Below, piece by piece: positions 18,782 to 26,692 of a stretch of DNA of 64,000 nt; position 1 is the stretch's first letter; each line of letters begins with the position of its first letter. This DNA comes from Solibacillus sp. FSL H8-0523 (GTDB lineage: Bacteria; Bacillota; Bacilli; Bacillales_A; Planococcaceae). Both the position numbers and the translations under genes were made by a program. The notes beneath the pieces were generated by a model. It worked only from the letters and a program-made list of their open reading frames with translations, had not been told where the DNA came from and made no database searches. Location: the NCBI RefSeq assembly GCF_038051985.1, contig NZ_CP150291.1, positions 3,100,001-3,164,000 on the forward strand, written 5' to 3'.

Positions 18782-19726
18782 TTATCTTTGTTGGTCATTC
18801 CCCTCGCGCCACATGCTTACTTTTTCAAAGAACATTGCAAGTGCTTCGCGGTTTGACATATTTGGTACTTTTGCTAGTAACACCTCACGTGGTGCTTTTA
18901 ATGTACTGCTTTGCTTTTGTAAAATTAAAATACTCTTCTCATGCGCACGTGATGTAAATAGGTTTTCCGGTAGTTGAATGACCGCTTGAATCCATGCATT
19001 ACCTTTAATGAATTTGTGTAATTGCTTTGATTGCTCTGATTCAAACAAGTTTGCTGGCACTAAGAAGAATGCAAAGCCGCCCTCTTTTGTATAATTCATC
19101 GATTGCTCGATAAATAAGTGATGTGCATAGCTCATGCCCTCTGTTGCACATAATTCGTAATCAATTGCCACTTCTTCATTTGGATAATAGCCAACTGGTA
19201 AATCACACACGACTGCGTCCACTGGATCTACTAATAATTTTTCAAGTGCATCTTGACGGAATAATGTCACCGGCTGCTCGATTAAATCTCCCGTTGCAGC
19301 TGCAAGACGAATTAATAAATCATCCACTTCAACACCTGATGCTTGCACATTGCCCTGTAACGCATTCATGACCGTAAATAACAAGTTCCCTGTTCCAAGT
19401 GCTGGATCTACTACTGAAATCGGTCCTTGCTTTAATTGGTCCTCGAAGCATTGCTCCACAAAGTGGGCCACGAGTAAGCCTAATGTATCTGGCGTCATTT
19501 GGTGGTTGGGCTGTGCACTTTTACGCATGCCTTTTAAAATGGCAATTTGGATCGCTTTACGCATATCTTCCTTTGTTGCCTCTGCTACTTGCCACTCAAA
19601 CTTGCCATCAAGCGTATCTTCTAACGCCTGTAATAATGCCTCTAAATAATCTAAACCTTCTGCTTCGACTACTTTTTCAGCATAGTCATTTACATATTTA
19701 AAAATCTGTTCGAATTTTTCCATCAT
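18782..19726 (-). CDS. ytxK: class I SAM-dependent methyltransferase YtxK
   Basis: About 314 residues. The architecture resembles the N6-adenine methyltransferase core of type I restriction enzymes: a helical N-terminal part, motif I DPALGTGNLLF (about 114-124) for S-adenosylmethionine binding, and DLPVGYYP (about 180-187) in place of the NPPY catalytic motif. The altered catalytic motif is shared by YtxK proteins, so DNA methylation cannot be assumed; the substrate is unknown. AAGGAG precedes two adjacent ATG codons (19726 and 19723); longer in-frame starts lack a ribosome binding site. It follows tpx on the same strand, as in B. subtilis. Confidence 0.85.
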   Translation of the reverse strand: MMEKFEQIFKYVNDYAEKVVEAEGLDYLEALLQALEDTLDGKFEWQVAEATKEDMRKAIQIAILKGMRKSAQPNHQMTPDTLGLLVAHFVEQCFEDQLKQGPISVVDPALGTGNLLFTVMNALQGNVQASGVEVDDLLIRLAAATGDLIEQPVTLFRQDALEKLLVDPVDAVVCDLPVGYYPNEEVAIDYELCATEGMSYAHHLFIEQSMNYTKEGGFAFFLVPANLFESEQSKQLHKFIKGNAWIQAVIQLPENLFTSRAHEKSILILQKQSSTLKAPREVLLAKVPNMSNREALAMFFEKVSMWREGNDQQR

Positions 19727-19757
19727 TATAACTCCTTCATACACTAAAGAAATGAAC

Positions 19758-19784
19758 AACCCACTCAAAGTATTTGAGTGGGTT
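19758..19784 (-). terminator. inverted repeat, probable terminator of tpx
   Basis: Perfect twelve-base stem AACCCACTCAAA/TTTGAGTGGGTT with a three-base loop. The T run after it on the minus strand is weak. Confidence 0.6.
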
Positions 19785-19829
19785 TATGATACCTTTATTT
19801 ACTTTACACTAAATTCATAGAAAACGAAA

Positions 19830-20336
19830 TTATTTTGAAAGAGCTTTTACTGCTTCTAAGGCAGCTTCGTAGTTCGGGTGGTTTGTGCCCTCTGGAACAT
19901 ATTCCACATACGCTACTTTACCGTCTGCATCTACTACGAAAATTGAACGCGCTAATAGGCGTAATTCTTTCATATGTACGCCGTACGCTTCACCGAATGA
20001 TGCTTCTCGGTGATCTGATACTGTTACTAATTTGTCGATACCCGCAGCGCCGCACCAACGTTTTTGTGCAAATGGTAAGTCCATTGATACTGTGTAGATT
20101 GCTACATCGTCGCCTAATTCAGCAGCAGCTTCATTGAATTTACGAGTTTGTTGGTCACATACACCTGTATCAAGTGATGGAACAACTGAGAATAAACGAA
20201 TTTTACCTGCTAAATCATTTAACGTAACTGCTGATAAGTCGTTTGCTGTTACTGTGAAATTCGGTGCTTGGTCACCTACTTTAATTTCGTTGCCGATTAA
20301 TGTTACTGGTTTGTTAATGAATGTTACTTGTACCAT
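19830..20336 (-). CDS. tpx: thiol peroxidase (atypical 2-Cys peroxiredoxin)
   Basis: 168 residues, the family length. Tpx reduces hydroperoxides in the cytosol using thioredoxin. The peroxidatic cysteine lies in VPSLDTGVCDQQTRKF (about 53-68, C61) and the resolving cysteine in KRWCGAAG (about C95), as in the atypical 2-Cys class. A good ribosome binding site (AAGGAGG) precedes the ATG. A promoter with TTGCAA, 18 bases and TAATAT lies 27 to 56 bases upstream. The hairpin at 19758 separates it from ytxK. Confidence 0.96.
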   Translation of the reverse strand: MVQVTFINKPVTLIGNEIKVGDQAPNFTVTANDLSAVTLNDLAGKIRLFSVVPSLDTGVCDQQTRKFNEAAAELGDDVAIYTVSMDLPFAQKRWCGAAGIDKLVTVSDHREASFGEAYGVHMKELRLLARSIFVVDADGKVAYVEYVPEGTNHPNYEAALEAVKALSK

Positions 20337-20362
20337 AATAACGCCTCCTTATTTATTACCTT

Positions 20363-20392
20363 ATATTACTAAACTAGAAATACACTTTGCAA
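20363..20392 (-). promoter_or_regulatory. candidate sigma-A promoter of tpx
   Basis: Minus strand TTGCAA (20387-20392), 18-base spacer, TAATAT (20363-20368). Confidence 0.45.
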
Positions 20393-20415
20393 CTGACGGG
20401 ACTTAGAAACCAAAG

Positions 20416-20454
20416 AAAAAAGCCATTTTATAAGTAAGTACTCACAAAATAGCT
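20416..20454 (-). terminator. terminator of sppA-RDD operon
   Basis: On the minus strand GCTATTTT pairs with AAAATGGC across a region that itself contains AGTA/TACT, followed by TTTTTTC. Confidence 0.75.
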
Positions 20455-20507
20455 TTCTTCTTGTTTAGAAGGTGTCGATACTTAAGATTACCCTCTACAA
20501 TTACGCA

Positions 20508-20996
20508 TTAAACCTTTTGTACATAAATATTTTCATGGACTACCATCGTATCGGCAAAATAATCCGCGATACTTTTATTGTTCGGTGCAAAGGCAACAAT
20601 TAAATATGGTAAGTTCAGCATCGTACCGTTAATAAAGCGGCCGATACCTTCACGGAATAATACCGTCATCCAGTCTAATGCTTCACCGTTATCCTTTTGT
20701 ACCTTAATGCCAAATACCATTTTGCCTAATGTTTGTTTGAAAAATTTGGTCATCAATACAAAATAGGCATAAAAGATGAGACCTGATACGATTGTAAACG
20801 GCGCATACCATGCACTGTCACTTACGCTCCAGTCCATTACCGCGAATAGCGGCCGTACCGAAATCCCCACAATGGCACTAATTACAATGAAATCTAGTGC
20901 AAATGCCCAAAAACGCATCCAAAAACCTGCTGTTTTCAACTGAATAGAAGGTTCAACAACGACTGCTGTATCTACGGTTTCCATTACATCTGACAT
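20508..20996 (-). CDS. RDD family membrane protein
   Basis: 162 residues with an RDD domain: three or four hydrophobic helices (about 25-50, 70-92 and 125-145) and the conserved charged positions, here FWMRFWAFALDF (R then D) and FVLMTKFFKQTLGKMVFGIKV. RDD proteins have been linked to ion exchange in some bacteria, but this one's role is unknown. AGGAGG lies about eight bases before the ATG at 20996; a TTG two codons earlier is less likely. It begins 12 bases after sppA, so the two are co-transcribed, as YteJ follows SppA in B. subtilis. Confidence 0.87.
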   Translation of the reverse strand: MSDVMETVDTAVVVEPSIQLKTAGFWMRFWAFALDFIVISAIVGISVRPLFAVMDWSVSDSAWYAPFTIVSGLIFYAYFVLMTKFFKQTLGKMVFGIKVQKDNGEALDWMTVLFREGIGRFINGTMLNLPYLIVAFAPNNKSIADYFADTMVVHENIYVQKV

Positions 20997-21008
20997 CGCC
21001 AATCCCTC

Positions 21009-22016
21009 CTATTGCTCACCATATAAGTACATCATACGTGGTGAACTCGTTGATGAAATGATTTTTGAAATCGCCTGTGTTTCTGCTGATGGACTAAACA
21101 TTGAACCGATTTTCACACCTAACAAAGAAGCCCAGCTATCAGACTCAGCTGCATACTCAAATAGTTGCGCTTCCTCTAATCCTTGTTCGGCACGTAATGT
21201 GTCTAATGCGACTTTTTCGTTACCGATTTCATCGACTAAGCCTGCCTTCACTGCTTGTGTCCCACCTAAAATTCGACCGTCTGCTACCTTTTTCACGTCC
21301 GCTTCAGACATGTTACGACCGTCTTCGATAATATCGACAAATTGTTCATACGATTCATCAATCATTTCTTGCAACATCGCTAGCTCATCTGGTGTGGATG
21401 GACGTGTGCCACCGAACATATCTTTATGTTCGCCTGATTTAATCGTTTCGTATTCGATGCCTACTTTTTCAGCAAGCTTGCTGTAGTTTAATGATTGCAT
21501 AATGACACCGATTGAGCCAGTAATCGTTTCACGCTGCGCGAAAATTTTATCTGCAGGTGCGGCAATATAATAGCCCCCTGATGCAGCCATTGAGCCCATT
21601 GAAACGTAAATTGGAATTTGTTTTTCCTCTTTAATTTGTACGAGCTTTTCATGGATTTCAGCGGATTCAATGACACCGCCACCTGGCGAGTTCACTGAAA
21701 GTAGTACGGCCTTGACCGTCTCATCGGCTAATACCGTATCTAATTGTTCCATAAATGCTTGGTGATTATATTCCACCGTTTCCCAAATACTCGGCTCTCC
21801 AACATCTTGAATGACCCCGTTCACAGTTAAATGTGCGATACGGCTTGAGAACTCACCCGTTTCGATGACATTTTCATACGTCACCGGATCTCCTAGCATA
21901 CTATCAAAGCTAGAAAAGAAATCTGTTTTGAAAATAGTAATAATCGTATTTATTCCAATAGAAAAGAATAATAATACAGCTGCGACAATAAGCGCAACGA
22001 CACGTTTTGTATTCAT
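21009..22016 (-). CDS. sppA: signal peptide peptidase SppA
   Basis: 335 residues, the short Gram-positive form of this membrane serine protease that digests leftover signal peptides. One N-terminal membrane helix (about 7-28) anchors it with the protease domain outside. The nucleophile serine is in SMGSMAASGGYYIAAP (about 142-157), and the general-base lysine is expected in ETIKSGEHKDMFG (about 196-208). The ClpP-like fold segment VNSPGGGVIESAEI is also present (about 107-120). GGGAGG precedes the ATG. It heads an operon with the RDD-domain gene. Confidence 0.93.
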   Translation of the reverse strand: MNTKRVVALIVAAVLLFFSIGINTIITIFKTDFFSSFDSMLGDPVTYENVIETGEFSSRIAHLTVNGVIQDVGEPSIWETVEYNHQAFMEQLDTVLADETVKAVLLSVNSPGGGVIESAEIHEKLVQIKEEKQIPIYVSMGSMAASGGYYIAAPADKIFAQRETITGSIGVIMQSLNYSKLAEKVGIEYETIKSGEHKDMFGGTRPSTPDELAMLQEMIDESYEQFVDIIEDGRNMSEADVKKVADGRILGGTQAVKAGLVDEIGNEKVALDTLRAEQGLEEAQLFEYAAESDSWASLLGVKIGSMFSPSAETQAISKIISSTSSPRMMYLYGEQ

Positions 22017-22089
22017 TTATCTAACCTCCCTATGTACTGTACGAAAGTATTTTACAAAAAGTTTCATCTTTCAAAAAAAGTTTCTCAAA

Positions 22090-22120
22090 ATAAAAAGGAT
22101 GGAAAAATATCCACCCTCCT
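22090..22120 (-). terminator. terminator of the acyl-CoA synthetase gene
   Basis: Minus strand AGGGTGGA pairs with TCCATCCT, followed by TTTATTTT. Confidence 0.65.
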
Positions 22121-22143
22121 TATTACCCAGGAAATATGGGGAA

Positions 22144-23718
22144 TTATCTGCTTTTTTCTTTTGAGCGAAGCTCCACGCGGCGAATTTTGCCGGAAATTGT
22201 TTTTGGAAGCTCCTCTAAAAATTCAATAATACGCGGATATTTATATGGCGCTGTTAATTGCTTTACGTGATTTTGTAGTTCTTCTACAATTGTCGGACTG
22301 TCCCTTTGACTTGGATCACGAAGTACGATGAATGCCTTTACGACATTACCTCGTATTTCATCTGGACTTGCAACAACCGCGCATTCTTGGACAGCTGGGT
22401 GCTTTGTTAAGGCATCTTCTACCTCAAATGGGCCAATTGTGTAGCCCGATGAAATAATAATGTCATCATTGCGCCCTTCAAACCAGAAGTAGCCGTCGTC
22501 ATCCTTTGTTGCACGGTCACCAGTAATATACCAATCACCGCGGAACTGAATCGATGTGCGTTCTGAATCCTTATAATAGCCTTTAAATAATGCCGGTGTA
22601 GATTTATGCACCGCAATATCGCCAACCTCACCAGTAGCGACCGGCTCTCCGAACTCATCAATTAGCTCAATGCGATTGCCTGGAGTTGGTTTGCCCATTG
22701 AACCTGAACGTAACTCCGTATTTAATAATGTACCAATTAATAGCGTATTTTCTGTTTGCCCATAGCCATCACGAACGACAAGCTTGTGCTCGCGCTTAAA
22801 TGTTTCAATAACTTCACGATTTAATGGTTCACCCGCTGAGACGGCACTACGTAATGATGTTAAATTAAACGTGCTTAGCTGATCGAGTTTTGCCATCATA
22901 CGATATTCTGTTGGCGTACAGCATAGTACGTTAATGTGCTGACTTTGAATATTTTGTAGATACGCTTTTGCGTCAAATTTCCCTTTATAAACAAATCCCG
23001 TTGCTCCGCTACCAAGTACCGCTAAAAACGGACTCCAAATCCACTTTTGCCAGCCTGGTGCTGCGGTTGCCCACACGATGTCACCATCTTGCACACCTAG
23101 CCACTCACTTGCGGTTGTACGTAAGTGCGCATAACCCCAGCCATGTGAATGCATAACTCCTTTTGGATTCCCCGTTGTACCAGATGTGTATGCTAAAAAC
23201 GCTAAATCATCCGCCTCTGTTTGAACTGCATCGAATACAGTTGACTGTTTTTCAGCTAAAGACATGAATGACGTCCAGCTTTCGCGTTCCTCACCAACGA
23301 TAAAACATGTAACATTTGCTAAACTCTCTACCTGCTCAAACTCCGCGATATACTGCTCTTGCACGATGATTGCTTTGGCATTCGAGTGAATTAAACGATA
23401 ATCTATATCCTTTGCACGCAGTAACTCCGAACTTGGAATAATAACTAATCCTGCCTTTAACGCCCCAATATATGACACATATGCTTCTATACAACGCGGC
23501 AGCATAATTAAAATAACGTCACCCTTTTTTAAGCCTTGTGCTAAAAAGGCATTTGCTGCTTGGTTTGCTTTGTCGAGTAGCGCTTCGTATGTATAACGCG
23601 CTTCTTCCCCATTTTCCTCTTGAATAATGAGTGCTGTTTTTTCCCCTTTATTAACGTGCTTTTCGAATTCATCCACAATATTGTAAATTTGTGGTGCGAT
23701 TAATTGCTCGGTATTCAT
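22144..23718 (-). CDS. mbcS: AMP-forming acyl-CoA synthetase (MbcS/YtcI-like)
   Basis: 524 residues of the ANL adenylating superfamily. The P-loop-like motif AYTSGTTGNPKGVMHSH (about 167-183), YGQTEN (about 325) and the hinge and C-terminal lysine motif PKTISGKIRRVELR (about 504-517) are all present, so it should be active and open to lysine acylation. B. subtilis YtcI (MbcS) activates branched short-chain acids such as 2-methylbutyrate and sits at this position before sspA; substrate assignment here rests on that synteny. GGGGAG lies eight bases before the ATG at 23718. A paralogous AcsA is encoded at 44032. Confidence 0.87.
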   Translation of the reverse strand: MNTEQLIAPQIYNIVDEFEKHVNKGEKTALIIQEENGEEARYTYEALLDKANQAANAFLAQGLKKGDVILIMLPRCIEAYVSYIGALKAGLVIIPSSELLRAKDIDYRLIHSNAKAIIVQEQYIAEFEQVESLANVTCFIVGEERESWTSFMSLAEKQSTVFDAVQTEADDLAFLAYTSGTTGNPKGVMHSHGWGYAHLRTTASEWLGVQDGDIVWATAAPGWQKWIWSPFLAVLGSGATGFVYKGKFDAKAYLQNIQSQHINVLCCTPTEYRMMAKLDQLSTFNLTSLRSAVSAGEPLNREVIETFKREHKLVVRDGYGQTENTLLIGTLLNTELRSGSMGKPTPGNRIELIDEFGEPVATGEVGDIAVHKSTPALFKGYYKDSERTSIQFRGDWYITGDRATKDDDGYFWFEGRNDDIIISSGYTIGPFEVEDALTKHPAVQECAVVASPDEIRGNVVKAFIVLRDPSQRDSPTIVEELQNHVKQLTAPYKYPRIIEFLEELPKTISGKIRRVELRSKEKSR

Positions 23719-23838
23719 CTTCAACTCTCCCCTTTGATTGAAAAAATGATACTTACCATCTTAGTATAATAATTTTTCACAATAAACTCAAAAAATTCCG
23801 CTAATTTTTTGAATAAATTTTTATCACACGTCAAAAAT

Positions 23839-23873
23839 AAAAGGAACGCCTCCATTTTGTAGGCGTCCCTTTT
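23839..23873 (-). terminator. terminator of sspA
   Basis: AAAAGGAACGCCT pairs with AGGCGTCCCTTTT across a nine-base loop; on the minus strand the T run TTTTATTTTT follows. Confidence 0.85.
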
Positions 23874-23885
23874 ACTAATTATTTA

Positions 23886-24098
23886 TTATTGATTTGAATT
23901 GCCGCGTAATTGTTGTTCAGCCATTTGTACAAGACGTTTTGTAATTTCGCCGCCGACTGAACCGTTTGCGCGAGATGATGCTTCTGCTCCAAGTTGCACA
24001 CCGAATTCTTGTGCGATTTCGTACTTCATTTGATCAAGCGCTTGTTGTGCACCAGGTACACGTAATTTGTTTGAGCTACCGTTGTTGTTTGAAGCCAT
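23886..24098 (-). CDS. sspA: small acid-soluble spore protein, alpha/beta type
   Basis: 70 residues from the chosen start, the usual SASP size. These proteins coat and protect spore DNA and are degraded by Gpr protease at germination. The conserved motifs are [20 protein letters not shown] (about 12-31), the Gpr cleavage region [10 protein letters not shown] and the second helix [16 protein letters not shown]. The open frame extends upstream, but AAGGAGG lies eight bases before the ATG at 24098. A sigma-G-type promoter lies at 24123-24152, so expression in the forespore is expected. Confidence 0.95.
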   Translation of the reverse strand: MASNNNGSSNKLRVPGAQQALDQMKYEIAQEFGVQLGAEASSRANGSVGGEITKRLVQMAEQQLRGNSNQ

Positions 24099-24122
24099 AT
24101 GTTGCTCACCTCCTTGTGACAT

Positions 24123-24152
24123 TAGAATGCACCGGATGAACATTTTCATACA
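24123..24152 (-). promoter_or_regulatory. sigma-G-type promoter of sspA
   Basis: Minus strand TGTATG (24147-24152), 17-base spacer, CATTCTA (24123-24129), close to the sigma-G pattern TGAATA-N17/18-CATACTA. It ends 24 bases before the start codon. Confidence 0.7.
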
Positions 24153-24210
24153 CGCTCAAAAACAGGTAATTCCTACTTCTACTAGGAAATCAAAGGCAAC
24201 TTTGTATCAA

Positions 24211-25422
24211 TTATAGTAAATCTGCAAATTTATCTTGTTTGACTTCTTTTTGTGGGAAGCTATAGACTTCGCGGTTTTTCACTGCGCGTTCGATTAATTC
24301 CTCGAATTCCGTGAAGCTTTCGAAGTGTTGTACTTTTTCTAGCTTTGGTTTTGTTTTTGGGCTAGATGGTGTGAAAATCGTACAGCAATCTTCGTATGGC
24401 TGAATCGACGTTTCGAATGTACCAATTTTTTCAGCGATTTTAATGATATCGTTTTTATCCGATGAAATCAGTGGACGTAAAATAGGTGTGTTTGTTACGT
24501 CGTTAATTGCAGTTAAGCTTTCTAATGTTTGAGAAGCTACTTGACCTAAGCTCTCGCCTGTAACAATACCTAATGCGCCAACTTCTTCACGTACTCGGTC
24601 TGCAACTTTCATCATCATACGACGCGTTGACGTCATCGACATATTATCAGGTACTGCATCTTTGACTGCTACTTGTAATTCAGTAAATGGAATAACAAAT
24701 AAACGAATACGCGCACCAAATTTTGTTAATTCGTTGGCAAGATCTTTTACTTTTTGCAAGGCATTATCGCTTGTATATGGCGGGCTGAAGAAGTGAATCG
24801 CGTCAATACGAACACCGCGCTTCATCATTAAATAACCAGCTACTGGGCTATCGATACCGCCTGAAAGCATCAGTAATGATTTCCCATTCGAACCGATTGG
24901 CATACCACCAGCACCAGGAACTACCTGTGCCATCATGTAGATTGCATCTTCACGTACCTCAATGCGTAATGCAACATCAGGATTTTTCACTTGTACTTTA
25001 AAATTCGGGAACTGTGGTAGTACGGTTGCACCCATTTCACGCTGTAATTCATGCGTGTTCAGTGGGAATGACTTATCTGTACGATGAACCTCTACTTTAA
25101 ATGTAACCAATTCACGCTCACGGTAGTCTTCTAAAATTTCAACAGCTAACGCTTTCATGACATCTAAATCTTTTTCACAAGAAGCAACTGGGCTAAATGA
25201 TTGAATCCCAAAAACATGCGGTAAACGTTCCATTAATACCCCAAACTTTTCTTGGTTTTCGATTTCGATAAACATACGATCGCGCTCAGCACGAATTTTT
25301 AATGGTGCGATATCGTGAAATGAATAACGTACATTGTCACGTAAACGGCTAATAAAGTCTTTTTTGTTACGACCTTTCGTCGATAATTCGCCGTAGCGAA
25401 CTAGAATTTCTTTAAAAATCAT
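24211..25422 (-). CDS. thiI: tRNA 4-thiouridine synthase ThiI
   Basis: 403 residues: an N-terminal ferredoxin-like and THUMP region (about 1-165) and a PP-loop ATP pyrophosphatase domain with LMLSGGIDSPVAGYLM (about 183-198). ThiI adenylates uridine 8 of tRNA and introduces sulfur; it can also feed thiamine thiazole synthesis. The C-terminal rhodanese domain of E. coli ThiI is absent, as in B. subtilis, where sulfur is delivered directly by the dedicated cysteine desulfurase. That partner is encoded immediately upstream with an ATGA overlap. The ribosome binding site AAAAGGAG lies inside the end of iscS. Confidence 0.96.
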   Translation of the reverse strand: MIFKEILVRYGELSTKGRNKKDFISRLRDNVRYSFHDIAPLKIRAERDRMFIEIENQEKFGVLMERLPHVFGIQSFSPVASCEKDLDVMKALAVEILEDYRERELVTFKVEVHRTDKSFPLNTHELQREMGATVLPQFPNFKVQVKNPDVALRIEVREDAIYMMAQVVPGAGGMPIGSNGKSLLMLSGGIDSPVAGYLMMKRGVRIDAIHFFSPPYTSDNALQKVKDLANELTKFGARIRLFVIPFTELQVAVKDAVPDNMSMTSTRRMMMKVADRVREEVGALGIVTGESLGQVASQTLESLTAINDVTNTPILRPLISSDKNDIIKIAEKIGTFETSIQPYEDCCTIFTPSSPKTKPKLEKVQHFESFTEFEELIERAVKNREVYSFPQKEVKQDKFADLL

Positions 25423-26567
25423 GGTGTAATTTCTCCTTTTAACTCATTCATTACTGCTGTAAATTGTTTTTTAAATGCCTCAATATCAGCATCTGTATTG
25501 TTTGCGCCAAAGCTAATGCGTAATACGCCGTTTTTAAAACGTCCATCAATATTTAACGCTTCTACGACATGGCTTGTTTTCGTTTGTTTCGATGAACAAG
25601 CGCTTGACGTCGATACAATAATATCACGTTTTTGTAGCGCATTAATTAATACTTCACCTTTTAAGCCTCGAACGCTAAAACTCATGATATGTGGTGCACC
25701 TTCACGCGTTGATAATACATGGACTTCTTCCCCAAATGTTGCAAAGAAATCATGTAGCTCATTTGCCCACTTTTTATAGTTTTCGAAGTGTTCCTGCATA
25801 CTTTCAATGGCTAAACGGGCAGCTTTTGCCATCGCAACCGCTTGCGGCACAGCAACCGTACCACTACGTAGACCAAACTCTTGTCCCCCACCAACGATGA
25901 ATGCCTTCACTTGTGGCTTTTTACGGAAGGCTAACACACCCGTTCCTTTTAACGCATGAATTTTATGACCTGAAATCGAAATTAAATCCGGGCCTAAGTC
26001 ATCGTTAAATTTGATTGGTAGTTTCCCAAAGCTTTGAATGGCATCGACATGGAACATCGCTTGGCATGTTTCGTGAATCAGCTGTGCAGCTTGTTCGATC
26101 GGCTGAATCGCGCCGATTTCGTTATTCACATGCATGATGCTGACGATAATTGTATCTTTACGTAATTTCGCGCGCAACTCATCTAATGAAATGACACCTT
26201 GTTTATTTACTTTTAAATAATCGATTTCGTAGCCTTCTTCGGCTAAGCGTTTTGTCGCTTCTAAAATCGAAGGGTGCTCTACTTCTGTTGTGATGATGTG
26301 CTTACCACGGAATTCACTTGATTTTGCTAAACCGTAAAGCGCTGCGTTATTTGACTCTGTTCCACCCGCTGTGAAGAGTATATTTTTATCTTCTGTATTT
26401 AAAAGCTTCGCGATTTGCTCACGTGCTTTTGTCAGTAATGCATTCGATTCCACACCCGCTTTATGAATTGATGACGGATTGGCAAAGTACTGTTCATTCA
26501 CTTGAATAAATGCTGCTAAAACATCTTTGTGCGGCTTTGTTGTCGCACTATTATCTAAATAGATCAT
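25419..26567 (-). CDS. nifZ: cysteine desulfurase (NifZ/IscS-like) for ThiI
   Basis: 382 residues, a class V PLP enzyme that removes sulfur from cysteine and carries it as a persulfide. The PLP lysine is in ISGHKIHALKGTGV (about 199-212), the cofactor histidine in FTAGGTESNN (about 66-75) and HVDAIQSFGK (about 176), and the catalytic cysteine in STSSACSSKQ (about 322-331). The short loop around that cysteine resembles the group I enzymes. It overlaps thiI by four bases, and the pair works in tRNA thiolation as B. subtilis NifZ-ThiI. The start has an AAGAAGG site. Confidence 0.94.
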   Translation of the reverse strand: MIYLDNSATTKPHKDVLAAFIQVNEQYFANPSSIHKAGVESNALLTKAREQIAKLLNTEDKNILFTAGGTESNNAALYGLAKSSEFRGKHIITTEVEHPSILEATKRLAEEGYEIDYLKVNKQGVISLDELRAKLRKDTIIVSIMHVNNEIGAIQPIEQAAQLIHETCQAMFHVDAIQSFGKLPIKFNDDLGPDLISISGHKIHALKGTGVLAFRKKPQVKAFIVGGGQEFGLRSGTVAVPQAVAMAKAARLAIESMQEHFENYKKWANELHDFFATFGEEVHVLSTREGAPHIMSFSVRGLKGEVLINALQKRDIIVSTSSACSSKQTKTSHVVEALNIDGRFKNGVLRISFGANNTDADIEAFKKQFTAVMNELKGEITP

Positions 26568-26607
26568 TTTTTCATACCTTCTTTTTTTGTCCTAATATCC
26601 GAAAGAA

Positions 26608-26637
26608 AACCACCCGCATCATACATGCAAGGTGGTT
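26608..26637 (-). terminator. terminator of ezrA
   Basis: Minus strand AACCACCTTGCAT pairs with ATGCGGGTGGTT across a four- to five-base loop, followed by TTCTTTC. Confidence 0.72.
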
Positions 26638-26692
26638 GTTCATTTTGCTTATTTATTATACCGCTAAAATACTTAACATGTAACCGTTATGC

